From Coenobita brevimanus (Eukaryota; Arthropoda; Malacostraca; Decapoda; Coenobitidae): 64,000 bases of DNA. Made by a program: the position numbers and the translations under genes. The notes beneath the pieces are model-generated. The model had not been told where the DNA came from and did not search any database. It was given only the letters and a program-made list of their open reading frames with translations. Shown here piece by piece: positions 1-11,400 of the stretch (position 1 is the stretch's first letter; each line of letters begins with the position of its first letter). The DNA lies in assembly GCA_032717465.1 (NCBI GenBank), contig CM064684.1, positions 2,311,001-2,375,000 of the forward strand. Direction: 5' to 3'.

Positions 1-382
1 ATATAGTACTAACGAGTACTACACATAGACCAAGGGTGACCCGGGATCAAGTAGGGCCGGTGCCTCTACCGTGAGTCGCACTTATCATGGCCGCATACCC
101 AAAGATTACAAATTAAATACAAGTTTATTAGTGCAAAATTACCATCACTCTACTGTACGAACAAATTAACGCCAAAACACGATGCTAGTCACGAAGAAGT
201 GCTGTGGCGAGGCTGTAGGGCCGGAGTAGGCTATCATCCTATCCTGACCCTGAGCTACGGGAAACAAGCTGCATAAGGACGAAAATCTCTGACAAATGAA
301 TGAATTCTGCGAATCTAACCTTCATAGGGTCCTAAAACAAATCTAGTATGTCCAAATAAAAAAAATCCTTATATAAAGCACT
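1..382. other. Non-coding start of window
   Basis: No gene seen. Around 180-215 is a stray copy of the GCTAGTCAC...GAAGTGCTGTG unit that forms the array at 3.65-4.87 kb. Confidence 0.5.
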
Positions 383-838
383 TATCCATCCATCATCCAA
401 TCTTATGTTGCCCCAAGACAGCGCAAAAGCCCGCTGCTAGGCTAGTTGGTACTGAGATTGAAGATGAGAGTGACCAGCCTCACTCATCCCTGAGTGGCAA
501 TGCATGAGCAATAAACCCCAACCATCCCTTGAATATAAACCTACACAGGCTCAATCCGATTGGAGTGCCTTAATTGCCAACTAAGCCACCAGGCGCCATA
601 ATTTGGTTATATGGTTACCACCCAGCGTAGTAAATGGTTTCCTGGTGTACAGGAAACCATTTGTCTTGTCTCTCAGTGTAGTCACCCATAGGCAGGAGGA
701 GGAGGAAAGAATGAAGGAAAGATACGGGAGTGTAAAGTCACCCGTAGGAAAAAGGAAGAGGAAAGAATGAAAGACAGACAAGAAGGAAGGAAAGGGCAGA
801 CACCCAAAGCAGCACTACATCGAGTGAGTGGATGGTGA
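383..838 (-). repeat. SINE family A, copy 1
   Basis: About 455 bp, present at four full or near-full places in this window, all in the same orientation. Read on the minus strand it ends in a short (GGAT)n tail. It contains a tRNA-like promoter: GTGGCTTAGTTGG as A box and GATTGAGCC as B box, about 35 nt apart. Upstream of that lie a module containing AACCATATAACCAA and pyrimidine-rich blocks. Length and internal Pol III boxes suggest a composite SINE. Confidence 0.75.
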
Positions 839-1029
839 TTAAATCATGAAATCAAGGAAAATAACATAAGAACTGTGATTTACTGTAACTAAAGTGACTG
901 TGATGTAAGGCCTAAAGATTCTGTAGGCCTTGGTGTGATGTACGGGTGTTTATTGGGCCTTACTGTTTATAGTGCCTTATGCCAATATAAAAAAAAAATT
1001 AATGTGAATATATGTATGTTGAAGAAGTA

Positions 1030-1142
1030 AATAGGAAATGAGTGAATGGAAGCGTGGCCCACTAGACTGAGGAAATTTGGGCTGTCTGGACATTGCTACT
1101 CCTCACCCTGCCCTGGGGTGGGAAAGGAGGTCCGGATGATGA
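1030..1142 (+). repeat. 3' fragment of (GAT)n-tailed RTE-like retrotransposon
   Basis: Matches the 3' end of the element at 27.5-28.5 kb: the GTGGCCCACT...GCTGTCTGGAC...GGTGGGAAAGG pattern ending GATGATGAT. It is severely 5'-truncated and has no coding capacity. Confidence 0.75.
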
Positions 1143-2166
1143 TTAGTTATTTTGCGTTTCCTATATAAAGTTAATGCAACGGTAAACTTGGACTCCTGCA
1201 TATCCGTTCAAGCCTTTCATTCCGGGTGGCACTGCGCACCCTGGATGGAGCAGCTGCGGTGTCCACCCGGGAACCAAACTTCCTCATATTTCCCTGTACC
1301 TCGCCGTGGGAAGGACCCTACTCCAAGTGGTGTAGCGCTGTTTACCACTAGGGGGCATTGGATCCCTACACGGTCTCTGTACTCTGCTGCTCTGCTGTAC
1401 CTGTAGGACGGCCCCACAGAGCGTTACTTACCTGTGGTCGACGAGTGTACTCGATCCTAGATCGGGGTTTAACAACAACGGTTAATATCACTACATGTAT
1501 ATTCAGGGCCTTATAATCCCCTACATTTGGCTTTGTTTTATATATTTGTGTTCTCGAGGGAATAATCTTGCGGACTTCTAGACTGGTTCCTTCCTCCTTG
1601 AAAATGAAAATAATAATAATAATAATAATAATAATAGGTTTAATAATGCATCTAGACAAATATTCAAGGACAGTGAGGTCAATATACAACTATCTGGTAC
1701 TAATTACGTCTATCGTGGACTCGTATTCTCCCCAACGTCACTTCCTTAGCGATTTATCTTTCGGAAATGGCTGGTTAATATCCTTTCCTGTTATTTATGC
1801 CGAGTATGGCCATATTACAATGATTTATAACAGGAGAGGGTAACAAGTGTAATAAGCAAAATACATCGCTCAGGAAAATGTTAGGGAGCTTCCTTAACTG
1901 ACCTCATTGGGTTCATTCAGGTCTACTTAATCAGGTTCATATTGGCTCCACATCCCCTCCCCACTCAGTGCCACGCCCATACCAGCAGACTGAGCCATAT
2001 CCGCAACAAAATACCGTGTCGGGTGCTCTCGTGTTTCGGGGAAGGCATTATCACTACCGATTTTTAATTTCCCTCACTGCCACACCCACACCAGCAGACT
2101 GAGCCGCCTCTGTAACATGTTTTTATACTGGACCGCAATTTAAGGACCAACTGTGAATATCAAACA
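1143..2166. other. Intergenic stretch, no gene
   Basis: An (AAT)n microsatellite sits at 1611-1637. Two short similar blocks (about 1960-2005 and 2073-2107) repeat CACACCAGCAGACTGAGCC-type wording. No coding exon is supported. Confidence 0.5.
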
Positions 2167-2179
2167 CTACTCACAAATA

Positions 2180-2362
2180 AATACATAAATAAAATGCCAT
2201 AAAACTAAATACATAGTCATAAAACAAAATAAATACATAGTGCCATAAAACAAAATAAATACATAGTGCCATAAAACAAAATAAAGTGCCATAAAACAAA
2301 ATAAATACATAAAATGCCATACAAAATAAATACATAAAGTGCCATAAAACAAAATAAATACA
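2180..2362. repeat. AT-rich minisatellite
   Basis: Tandem copies of a 25-27 bp unit such as ATAAAACAAAATAAATACAT followed by AGTGCC. The long minus-strand Tyr/Phe/Leu-rich frames over it are translation of the repeat, not a gene. Confidence 0.9.
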
Positions 2363-2934
2363 CAAATACAACTCACATCATGGTGCATGGTGGCTATGGT
2401 GACGAAGACCATGGAGGTGGGCACCATGATGACCAGCACGAACAGACGCAGGACGGAGAACTTCGGCAATTTGAATTTCATTTTTTGAAATTTGAATCTG
2501 CGCGCATTCGGACGTTCCAGAAGCTTTAAAATGTCACCAAAACCTCAGAGTAGATAGAATGCGGCTGAAGCTATCAATTCATCTTTTTTGGGTTCCATAT
2601 AATTTTTTCGCTATTATTATCGTTACTCTTCCCCCGTGTAGCCACTCACATGTCCCCCGCCACGGCTTTATGCACACTGACCCTTCATGGGGCTTCCCTG
2701 GATTTATGTACCCTTGCAGAGTTGCCACAAAATAAAAATAATCGATAATTCTGATCTACGAAAACTACCATAAAACAAAGCCTCAATATTAGTATACAAA
2801 ATGTGAACAAATACTTCAAATTTCGCGGGGATTGTAACAGCGTTTGGTGTTAGAATATACTCGATTTTTCATTTGACGGAACTGGCCCACTTTTGCAACT
2901 CGGATGATTGGTGGTTGCATTAAATTCGAAAAGC

Positions 2935-3180
2935 CTATGGGGATGTCTCCTTGGTTACTAGTCAAATCAACCTTCGTCTGACTACACTCAGCCATCAACT
3001 GAGCTGAAAGGGGTTACGGGCCTATATGGTTAAAACACAAGAATGAGTCTCCTTGATTACTAGTCGAACTGAAAGGGGTTATGGGTCTGGTTAAAACACA
3101 TGAGTGAGTCTCCTAGATTACCAGTCAAATCAACTCTCCAATTTTACTACACTGTCAAACTGCGCTGAAAGGGGTTTTGG
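2935..3180. repeat. Local tandem array interrupted by a SINE
   Basis: Degenerate units contain GTCTCCTTGATTACTAGTC, CTGAAAGGGGTTA(C/T)GGG and GGTTAAAACACA. The array resumes after 3355 on the far side of the SINE. Confidence 0.7.
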
Positions 3181-3354
3181 GAGAAATGGAGTTCCCCCGA
3201 GCTAAGCCCTGTATTGGACTATATAGCCCCGCTAGGGTTACAGGAGCGAGCTACCACTCCCGGCACGGCAGCCCGGGCGAGGCTCGAACTCGCAATCCCC
3301 CGATTGCGAGTCCGGCGCGCTACCACTGTGCTACCGCCCCCCCCCCCCCCCCCC
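3181..3354 (-). repeat. SINE family B, copy 1 (tRNA-derived), with target-site duplication
   Basis: On the minus strand it begins GGGGGCGGTAGCACAGTGG (A box), has an Ala-CGC-like anticodon loop and a GAGTTCGAGCC B box. A body follows, ending CCATTTCTC with no poly(A). A 14-bp duplication flanks it: GAAAGGGGTTTTGG at 3167-3180 and GAAAGGAGTTATGG at 3355-3368. A C homopolymer marks its 5' edge. It is about 81% identical by eye to copy 2. Confidence 0.88.
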
Positions 3355-3649
3355 GAAAGGAGTTATGGATTTTTTTTTTTTCTGGCTAAAACGCACACTC
3401 AATCTCCTTGGTGATTCAATGTTGTGTGTGCAACATACAGTATACCTATATTTCAAAGTTGCATAGTATGTGTGCAAGATGACATGCCTACCCTTCAATG
3501 TTGCATCATGCTTAGGAAGCCATAAGACTGAGCCTAGCAGCAGCCAGCCAGCCATCCACACACAGTCATAGAGTACACATCTCCAAATATAAAAAATAAA
3601 TAAAAACCAAGAAAATTAGATAAATTATCATATTCACTATCACCAACAG

Positions 3650-4875
3650 TTTGTGTAGCCGAGTTGCAGAGATGGACAATACTGCAGCTCCGCATCCTGT
3701 CCGTAGCACTTCTCCGTGATTAGCATCGTATTCTAGTGTTAAACTTCTTGCTACAACTCAGCATTTAATATGATGACAATTTTGGACCAATAAGTAAAAA
3801 CAATACTGGACTAACTCAATACTTAAACAACTACTAATACCGGTACCAATTTTACTCTCGGCCTAAAACTCTTCCATCTTGAATTTTGAGTTGCAGCAAT
3901 AAATTCACTCGACGATGCTAGTCACAAAGAAGTGCTATGGAAAGGATGGAGAACCGTAGATTGCAGGCATATTTCACTCGCATTGTAATCATCTACTGTC
4001 TAAAAAATAATCTGTAAACTGAAGAATAAGTTTAAATGCTCCTTCCCCAAACTAACAATCCATCAACCTCTACAAAATTCAAGCAAAATTAATCACTAAA
4101 AGGTCTCTAAATTCTTCCAAGTGCAAATCTATGGACAGGATACCAGCTCCTTTCCCTAATTCATATTTCATCTTGCAATCCTTATATGAAGCTCAAAATT
4201 AATCACAAGCGGGCCACTGAAATCTAGGACAAATGATGATATTAACAACTACTGTCTGTACCTGCTGCCTCTCTTATCTTGAATGCTGAGCTGTAACAAG
4301 AGATGAACACAACCAAGACACTAGTCACAAAGAAGTGCAATGTAGAGAATATACTGTACAGCTAATGGTACTAACTCTTACTGTCCACTGAAATTTGGCC
4401 TAAAACTGCATTCTCCCATTATTTAATACCAGGCTGTAACACGAAAAAAACACTAGAATCTTGCGCTAGTCACAAAGAAGTGCTGTGTACAAGATATATA
4501 GTTCGTGGTGCTAGCAAAGGCTGATAAACGTGAATGACAAATCTGCTGTCCACTGAAACTTGGCCTAAACCTGCAGCATCTCCATCTTGAATGCTGAGCT
4601 GTAAAAAGATATAAACACTAAAATATGGTGCTAGTAACAAATATTATGTAAAGGATATAATACTAGTTCAACACTAGAATATGTTGCTAGTCACAGAGAA
4701 GTGCTGTATGAAAAATATATAGTTGTATTCTTTTCCACCATTCAATTACAAGAAAAGCTGCAAAGGATATATAACTAGATCAACACTAGAATATGCTGCT
4801 AGTCACACAGAAGTGCTGTGTAAAAAATATAGTTGTATTCTTTTTCCACCATTCAATAGCAAGAAAAGCTGCAAG
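3650..4875. repeat. Highly diverged tandem/satellite-like array
   Basis: Recurring elements are GCTAGTCACAAAGAAGTGCT (near 3915, 4318, 4463, 4688, 4797), ACTGAAA(C/T)TTGGCCTAAA, and TTGAATGCTGAGCTGTAA. Spacing varies from about 110 to 400 bp. Related pieces occur at about 180, 42960, 45490 and 59990, so the unit is also dispersed. Confidence 0.75.
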
Positions 4876-7800
4876 GGGACAGAAATGAATGAACAAGTAT
4901 TAGTTACAACCCCATGTCCATCTTAATGTGAACCATGCATACTGCAGGCAACATTTGCCCAATGCCTGCAGTCCACCATCCTCCTTTTGGTGGATAAGGG
5001 ATTGAGGGACATTTGTACAGTATAACCAGGCAATTCCACCACATGATAGTCTCTCTTCTCCTTTCACACTTTCCTGTAAAATGTCCACGCCAGTTTTTCT
5101 ATACGGCGTGGTTCTTTCTGACTTTTTCCTGCCGGCTTCGGCTGGAGGGTTTAGAGGGCGGGGGAGAGCCTTCTTCTTTGCTATCCTTATCTCATTCTAG
5201 TAGTTCAGTTACTCTTCTAGGAGCTGCCTAGCATGGGCCAACCGGCCTACTGCAGTTATCCTCTCTTCTTATGTTCTTACATCGTCAAATCAGTGCCACC
5301 ACTTGAAGGCGTCTCTCCTTCCTGCACCAAACCGTGAAGACAAAAAAATGGCAATGAAGGATGTGCAAGGAAAAGCCACACAAAATTTTCACTTCTTTTA
5401 CCAGAACAATATATCCAGGTCATCCAACCTTTCCCAGGTGTGGATATTATATCTTCACAAATGTTTATACATGAGCTTAGTGAAGTACAGAGTAAATCTA
5501 TGGACAGCTCACACGCACGAGGCTACAAATTAATCACCCAAGTTTGATAAAATATATATACTGTGTGTGTGGGGGCTGAGTAAAACGTTCGTCCACTGAA
5601 AACCAAAGGCGAAAGATTTATTCATAAACTAAATACTTCAATACTAAAACAAAACAGGTTTGTGTTGAGCGAATGGGGAAGGAGGGAAAGGTAGGTAGGC
5701 GATGGCGTGACAAGTTTCAAGAATTTTTGACAGGTTTCACAGTGTTCCTAAGACAGGTTTCGAAGTGTTCTTAAAGACTAAACGTAAACCTAACCCTGGC
5801 GCACCACCACTGTCCACAGACTCACTCCACGATGATGGTGTGGTTTTATACATCTGTAGTGTCAAGTTTAAATACATGTTTGAGATCGCGCATACACATA
5901 CACACACGCACACGCCACACACCTTGCATATTGGCATCAATATTATGTATAATAACCACTTGCAACAATATAATCCAACAAGGCGCACAGCAGAATATCA
6001 GGATTATAAACACCACTTGGGAGCAAATATTACACCATGAAAATGATGACTGTACATACAGTATATGTCAGTGAGGTCACTTCCAGTAAGCTAATTGGCC
6101 GTTGGAACCCTAAAGTGGAATAAGAGAACGCGGCAACACTGGAGAAAGGTTGTACAGTAAGTTCTCGCTATATGTCAGCGATGTTCTAAAAGCAAAAACC
6201 TAGCAAACTAAACTGGAGAAAAATTATTTTAACTGCTATAAAGGTAACAGTGGAGTTTAAATTGACAATCTTTTTTCTTTATTTACTGTGGAACTTAAAT
6301 AAGCAATCCTTCTCCTTTATTTACTGTGGATTTAATGGCAAAAATGGGCATTAAGTTAAGGGTATATAATGATGACTTACTGTACTGTTAAGACTGGATA
6401 ACCACCCGCGTTGTTTGTAAAGCTGGTATAAGCCCCTACGGGGATGCAATGTTACCTGATCCAACAATACAAACTTATAAAAACAAATATATATCTTGCA
6501 TTGAAAGGGTGGGGTCATCCAGTCTACCATCACCCATCTCAAGGGCCCACTGCAACACTACCACACCACACCCACTCTGTGATACTCGTTATCATGGAGG
6601 AAAAAAAAATGTTGCTTTACTCGTGTCGGGCGCTCTTATCACAATTATGGACCTGCAACCTGGAAAACAAATTCACCCATAATGAATGCTATGCTTCGGC
6701 CAATGTCTGTACCCCTCTCCATACACTACTACGTATTTTAACTGTATTTCATTCAGAACACTGTCTTTCCAAACTATAATTTTACTCGGAACATGGTTAA
6801 ACTGTTGACTATTCTTGACTATCATCTTTGCATTTCTTTCAAAACAACTGCAGACTATCATTTCTTCAATCACCAAAAAATTGTTCTATTCCTATTATCT
6901 TTACATCTCATTTTGTCAAAACGTATGACACTACTACGATCATTTTTTCCATTTCCTTTCCATCACTTATTCATTTCCTTCATCAAAACATATGGCTCTA
7001 CTACTATCACTTTTTTTATTTTCTACTTCAAACATCATGGCTACAAAGTTGACTATCATTCTTGCATTTCTCTCGGCAGCTACAGCATCACTTTTTCTGA
7101 GTTCTGCACATCCCAGCACCAACACACGAGGTTCGCTTCTTTACACATGCTTCACCTCCCACATCAAAACAGGTCATCCACAGCAATTTTACCTACAGCC
7201 TTCAGAAGATGGTCCCTCCTAGTTTGGCATTTCCAGGAAGGCTTTGTGTTTCAAGCGCTATCTTTAAAATGGAAATTTCATTATATTCTCTTCATCTCAA
7301 CTTGGCCCGTATGTTCTTCCTTTTGCAGCTATTTCACATAGCTGTATGATAGAAAAAGGCAAAACTGTGGCTCTGCTTTCTTTCCACTGCACTTTATGAA
7401 AAGTTCCACATTCTTGTGTTAATGTATTCTGACAGCAGTAAGCATTCATGATGGAGAGAAGACAGTTTTAGGCCAACTCAGATTGAAGGCAATTTTTGGC
7501 CAAGTCACATATGGCAGCAGTTTTAGGTCGTCAGTGTACAAAGAGCATAGTATCTTCATTACTTTGAATCCACAGTTTCTCCTACAAAGAGATTAGCAGT
7601 CAAATGTTTAAAAACAGCACTACCTTACTCTCAAAACCTCAAGCCTTCCTGTAAAGGCAAACTGAAATGGGATCACCACTGTTTGCGTGGAAGCGCAGTT
7701 TCATATTACTGTACTCTTGAACAACTACAGCACTTCAGCTAAGCAGCCATCGATACAGATTTGCAAATATGGAAAAAGACGCTCAAAAACTGCTGGAGAA

Positions 7801-8433
7801 ACACTGATATAGGTTGAGAATATTACAAAGAGGGTAAAGTACTGTACATGAAAAAATGCTTGGAAAACACCACTGAGAAGCCTGATTTGACTTGGGACGG
7901 GGAGAAGAAACACCAATATGACTGCTGTGTACTGACATTTTGGCTCACAGCTTCTTCATAATACAACTGCCCAAGGTGAAACATTAACACACAGCAGTCC
8001 CATATCGGTGCTTCATTTTCCACGTATAAACATCACATCACTCCAGTTGTGCTGTTTGGGTGATTCTTCAATGCCACTCACTGCCCATTTTGCCAGCTCA
8101 TCTGGTCACCAAATCCAGCGCCACTGAAGTCCACTTAAATATCAAAACAAACACTGACAACTACTAGTTAATCCTGATTTCTTGCAATGTCAAATTCAAA
8201 AGCACCATGACGCCTTGCAGATTATATATATACGATGTATTTCTTCACTTACATATTATTTACAAAAAATATGTATTATTCACAAATTTGTATTGTTCAG
8301 CTTGAGACATTACACAAGACTGATGTGTAGGAAACAAACCACCTACGGCAACCCAACTGAATACAGTAACTCACTAAAACGGCACCAACACAACAGCAAC
8401 TCCGGAAAAGAAGAAAAAGGTGAAGCAGGGGAG
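4876..8433. other. Intergenic stretch, no gene; microsatellites
   Basis: Contains a (CA)n tract at about 5897-5926 and AT-rich unique-looking DNA. At 6800-7060 there is a degenerate internal repetition of CATCA/AAAACATATG/CTACTA wording. I see no exon with splice sites and family similarity. Confidence 0.5.

Positions 8434-8470
<37 letters not shown>
8434..8470 (+). repeat. 37-bp A homopolymer
   Basis: Could be the poly(A) tail of a retroposed sequence immediately to its left, but nothing there is recognisable. Confidence 0.6.
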
Positions 8471-8473
<3 letters not shown>

Positions 8474-11400
8474 AAATACACATTACAGCTAAGTTTCATT
8501 TCCAGTGATGCTATATATATATATTTTTTCTAACAAACTGAAAATTGCCGTTGGGATATGCTAGCTCGTACTCTATACACTTGGAATAAGACAGATGGTG
8601 TGGTGGTGTTGGCTTCTGCAGAGGATACTATCAAGGAAAAAAAAACTCATGCGATAAGTTAATAAGGCGTTTTCCCTGCTAGTACACGTGAGAATGATGA
8701 CAGGGGTTTGCTTTGTCCTCCCACGCCCAATTTCACACAGGAGGTACAATTAATTTGATAGGACAACGGCTAATTCTGGTTCTAGATCCAGGTTTGTGCT
8801 AAGAATCAGAAGGTTCGTAGGCTGTACATCACACGAAAGCAGCTATCACTCACCCCACTCCAACAGAGAACATGATAGAAGGTACCTGCAATATGACAAG
8901 GATTGGGAAAAAAGCCACAGATTTTTACATCACCTTCCACTCTACACATAGCGACAGTGACCTTCGTTAATGTGCTGCCACGATCTTTTGAATGCAATCA
9001 AAGACTTTTCAATCATCTTGCCATGGCCTCACCCTCCCTCTCTGGCTCTTTTAGTTTGTACAGTAACCACCATCTAACTTTAATGGGCCAATGATGTCTA
9101 CAACCTTCCACCAACTTCCTCCTCATCTTGCTGCAAACTTGGCCCCCTCTCATCCCCTTTTGGAGTCTGCTTCACTTCAGAATGTATAAACAGTTCACTG
9201 ACCATATTTTAGGCATTTATTCATGGTGGGATAGACTTTGTGGCACCTCTTCCTTGGCAACTTAAGCTCCATCTATCACCTTACTTCCTCTTATCCTTTG
9301 CAATTTACTTTCTCTCATAGTGCTGTATGTCTGTTCAATATTAATGTAGCCTGCATCAGAAACATGAGGATTATTACTCTGATATGGGCAGAGGGTATCA
9401 TCATCCAGAACAAATAACTGAGGAAGAGGGGTTACTACTTGCTGATGTGACGGATATTAAATTAGCAGGCAGGACAACATGGGGTGGGTGATAACTGCTC
9501 TTGAGTGTACATACCACAGCAAGGACTGCCATGTGTGATGAACTTTTTATGAAGCACACACCTGACTAGGCAATGTTGTATCTAGACCCACAATGGTGTA
9601 CATGTCCGCATACACACTACGCCATCTCTACTTAAGTTAACAAAAAGTAGGAACTTCTTCAAATGAACAAAACGTAGTAGGGATTTTTAGAGAAACTGAA
9701 CATAGGGATTTCGAGATAATGTACAACCCAACGCTTCCAGTGTTTTGGTCACGGAGCAACTAGAAACTAAGCTCAGACCTCGGCCCATTTCCCCTCGGCT
9801 CGGAAGGCCTTTCAGCACTTCTTCCTTGGCAGTTTACTTCACAACATTCCCCTCTGTTAAATATGCTCTTTTTAATATCTACAGAATTTAAATAACATGC
9901 AAGATAAAGCCATTCTTTTTCCTTGCCAATTTAATTCACTGTCTTTGCTTTGTTACTTACTTAATTCACTGTTTTCTCTTGTATGTTACTTATGCTTTTC
10001 TTTTTTCTTATTATTATCTACAAGTTTACATCAATAACATGCAAGATACAGCACTAATGAGTCAATGGGAAGAATAAACTGGTAAGGATGAGGTGCTAGG
10101 GAAGCCTTCTAAACCCCTTCAATACGATGACACACAGTACACCCTCATTATATATATCGTCATTTGCCATAAAATCCTACAATAAAGAAGAATTTAGCAA
10201 CTTTTCTATTTAACAATTGTCTTAAGCATATACAATCACTGTGATGCCCTCCCAACATAGCAATAGGTCAAGAAGAGTTGATCCAAAATGAAGAAAAACC
10301 TTCATCAAATGACGGCCACTCACCCACTGAACCTGATGTGACAAGATGGATTCAAGCCCCACACAAGTGAGGGTATTTTTGTGGCTCAGTATTATAATTC
10401 TTAGCCTCGTGGCTCAATATTATAATTTTCAGTATCCAGACACTATCATTCTCGTTATGTGATCATCCTTTTCGTTTATTAGGCAGCTACAACACCAAAT
10501 GTTATAATCAATCAATCAAAAGATCCCTTTTGAATAATTAATCCCAGCTGAGGGCGTGCTGTATTTCATGGTTCATTTTCCTCTACCTCCAGACAATTTT
10601 TTTCAGCTCAGGAGACTTTTTTGAACTGAAGAGATTAGATACAGCCAGCAAAAACCTGTTCTGTATCTTTCCTTTCTGAACCGCAGGACAGGGATGCAGA
10701 CTTAAATGTTCACCCGTCCAGAATGGGATATAATTCCTTTTCTAACCAGGTGGGAGGTTTAGATACAGCCTGTCTTAACCCTTTTAGCAGGACACAGCTT
10801 TCCCAAGTTTCAATACAGTCCGCATTAACCTTTTCAGCAGGACACACCTTTCCCATGCTGAATAAAACTGTCCGGAGGCAGCTCGAATAAAAACACCAAA
10901 CGCATCACCAGACTGAAGGGGTCAACTGTTGAAAAAAAGGGCCCCTTGACAATGCTTATAAACTGATTAAACTCATAGGCTTATAAACTGATTAACTCAT
11001 ATTCTATACAACATACGCTGGTTCTGATGGAAAGAACGTAACAAATTTTCAGTGTTCACTCTCTAGAAATAAAATTAGGCTTTTTGACAAAAAACAGTAC
11101 AGTGTTAACAATCTGCAGACAGGAAAAACTCAGGAACAGGGTTGGGGCAAAGTACTTCATGAGTTTTTTTCATTACCTACTGTATTTCACTTTCATACTT
11201 CTTTCAACAATCACTTCTAATTCAACAAGCTTAAAACCAAAAAAATAACTTTTAAAGGTCAAAAATATAAAACTTAAATACCAGCACTTCTTTCACTCTT
11301 ACTGCAGTGCCACAATCAATTCAACTGGGAATTTTTTTCATTTGCCTTTATTATGCATCAGTATATATACTTCTTAAAAACTCCATATGCTAGTGCAATT

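Noticed and set aside
2167..2481. 104-residue Phe/Tyr/Leu-rich minus-strand protein
   Set aside because: It is a translation of a 25-27 bp minisatellite.
3650..4875. CRISPR array
   Set aside because: Repeats are diverged, spacing is irregular, and the DNA is eukaryotic.
6992..7222. Small secreted protein with a hydrophobic N-terminus
   Set aside because: The frame lies in degenerate repetitive, T-rich DNA. The signal-like start is what such composition gives, and neighbouring frames look the same.
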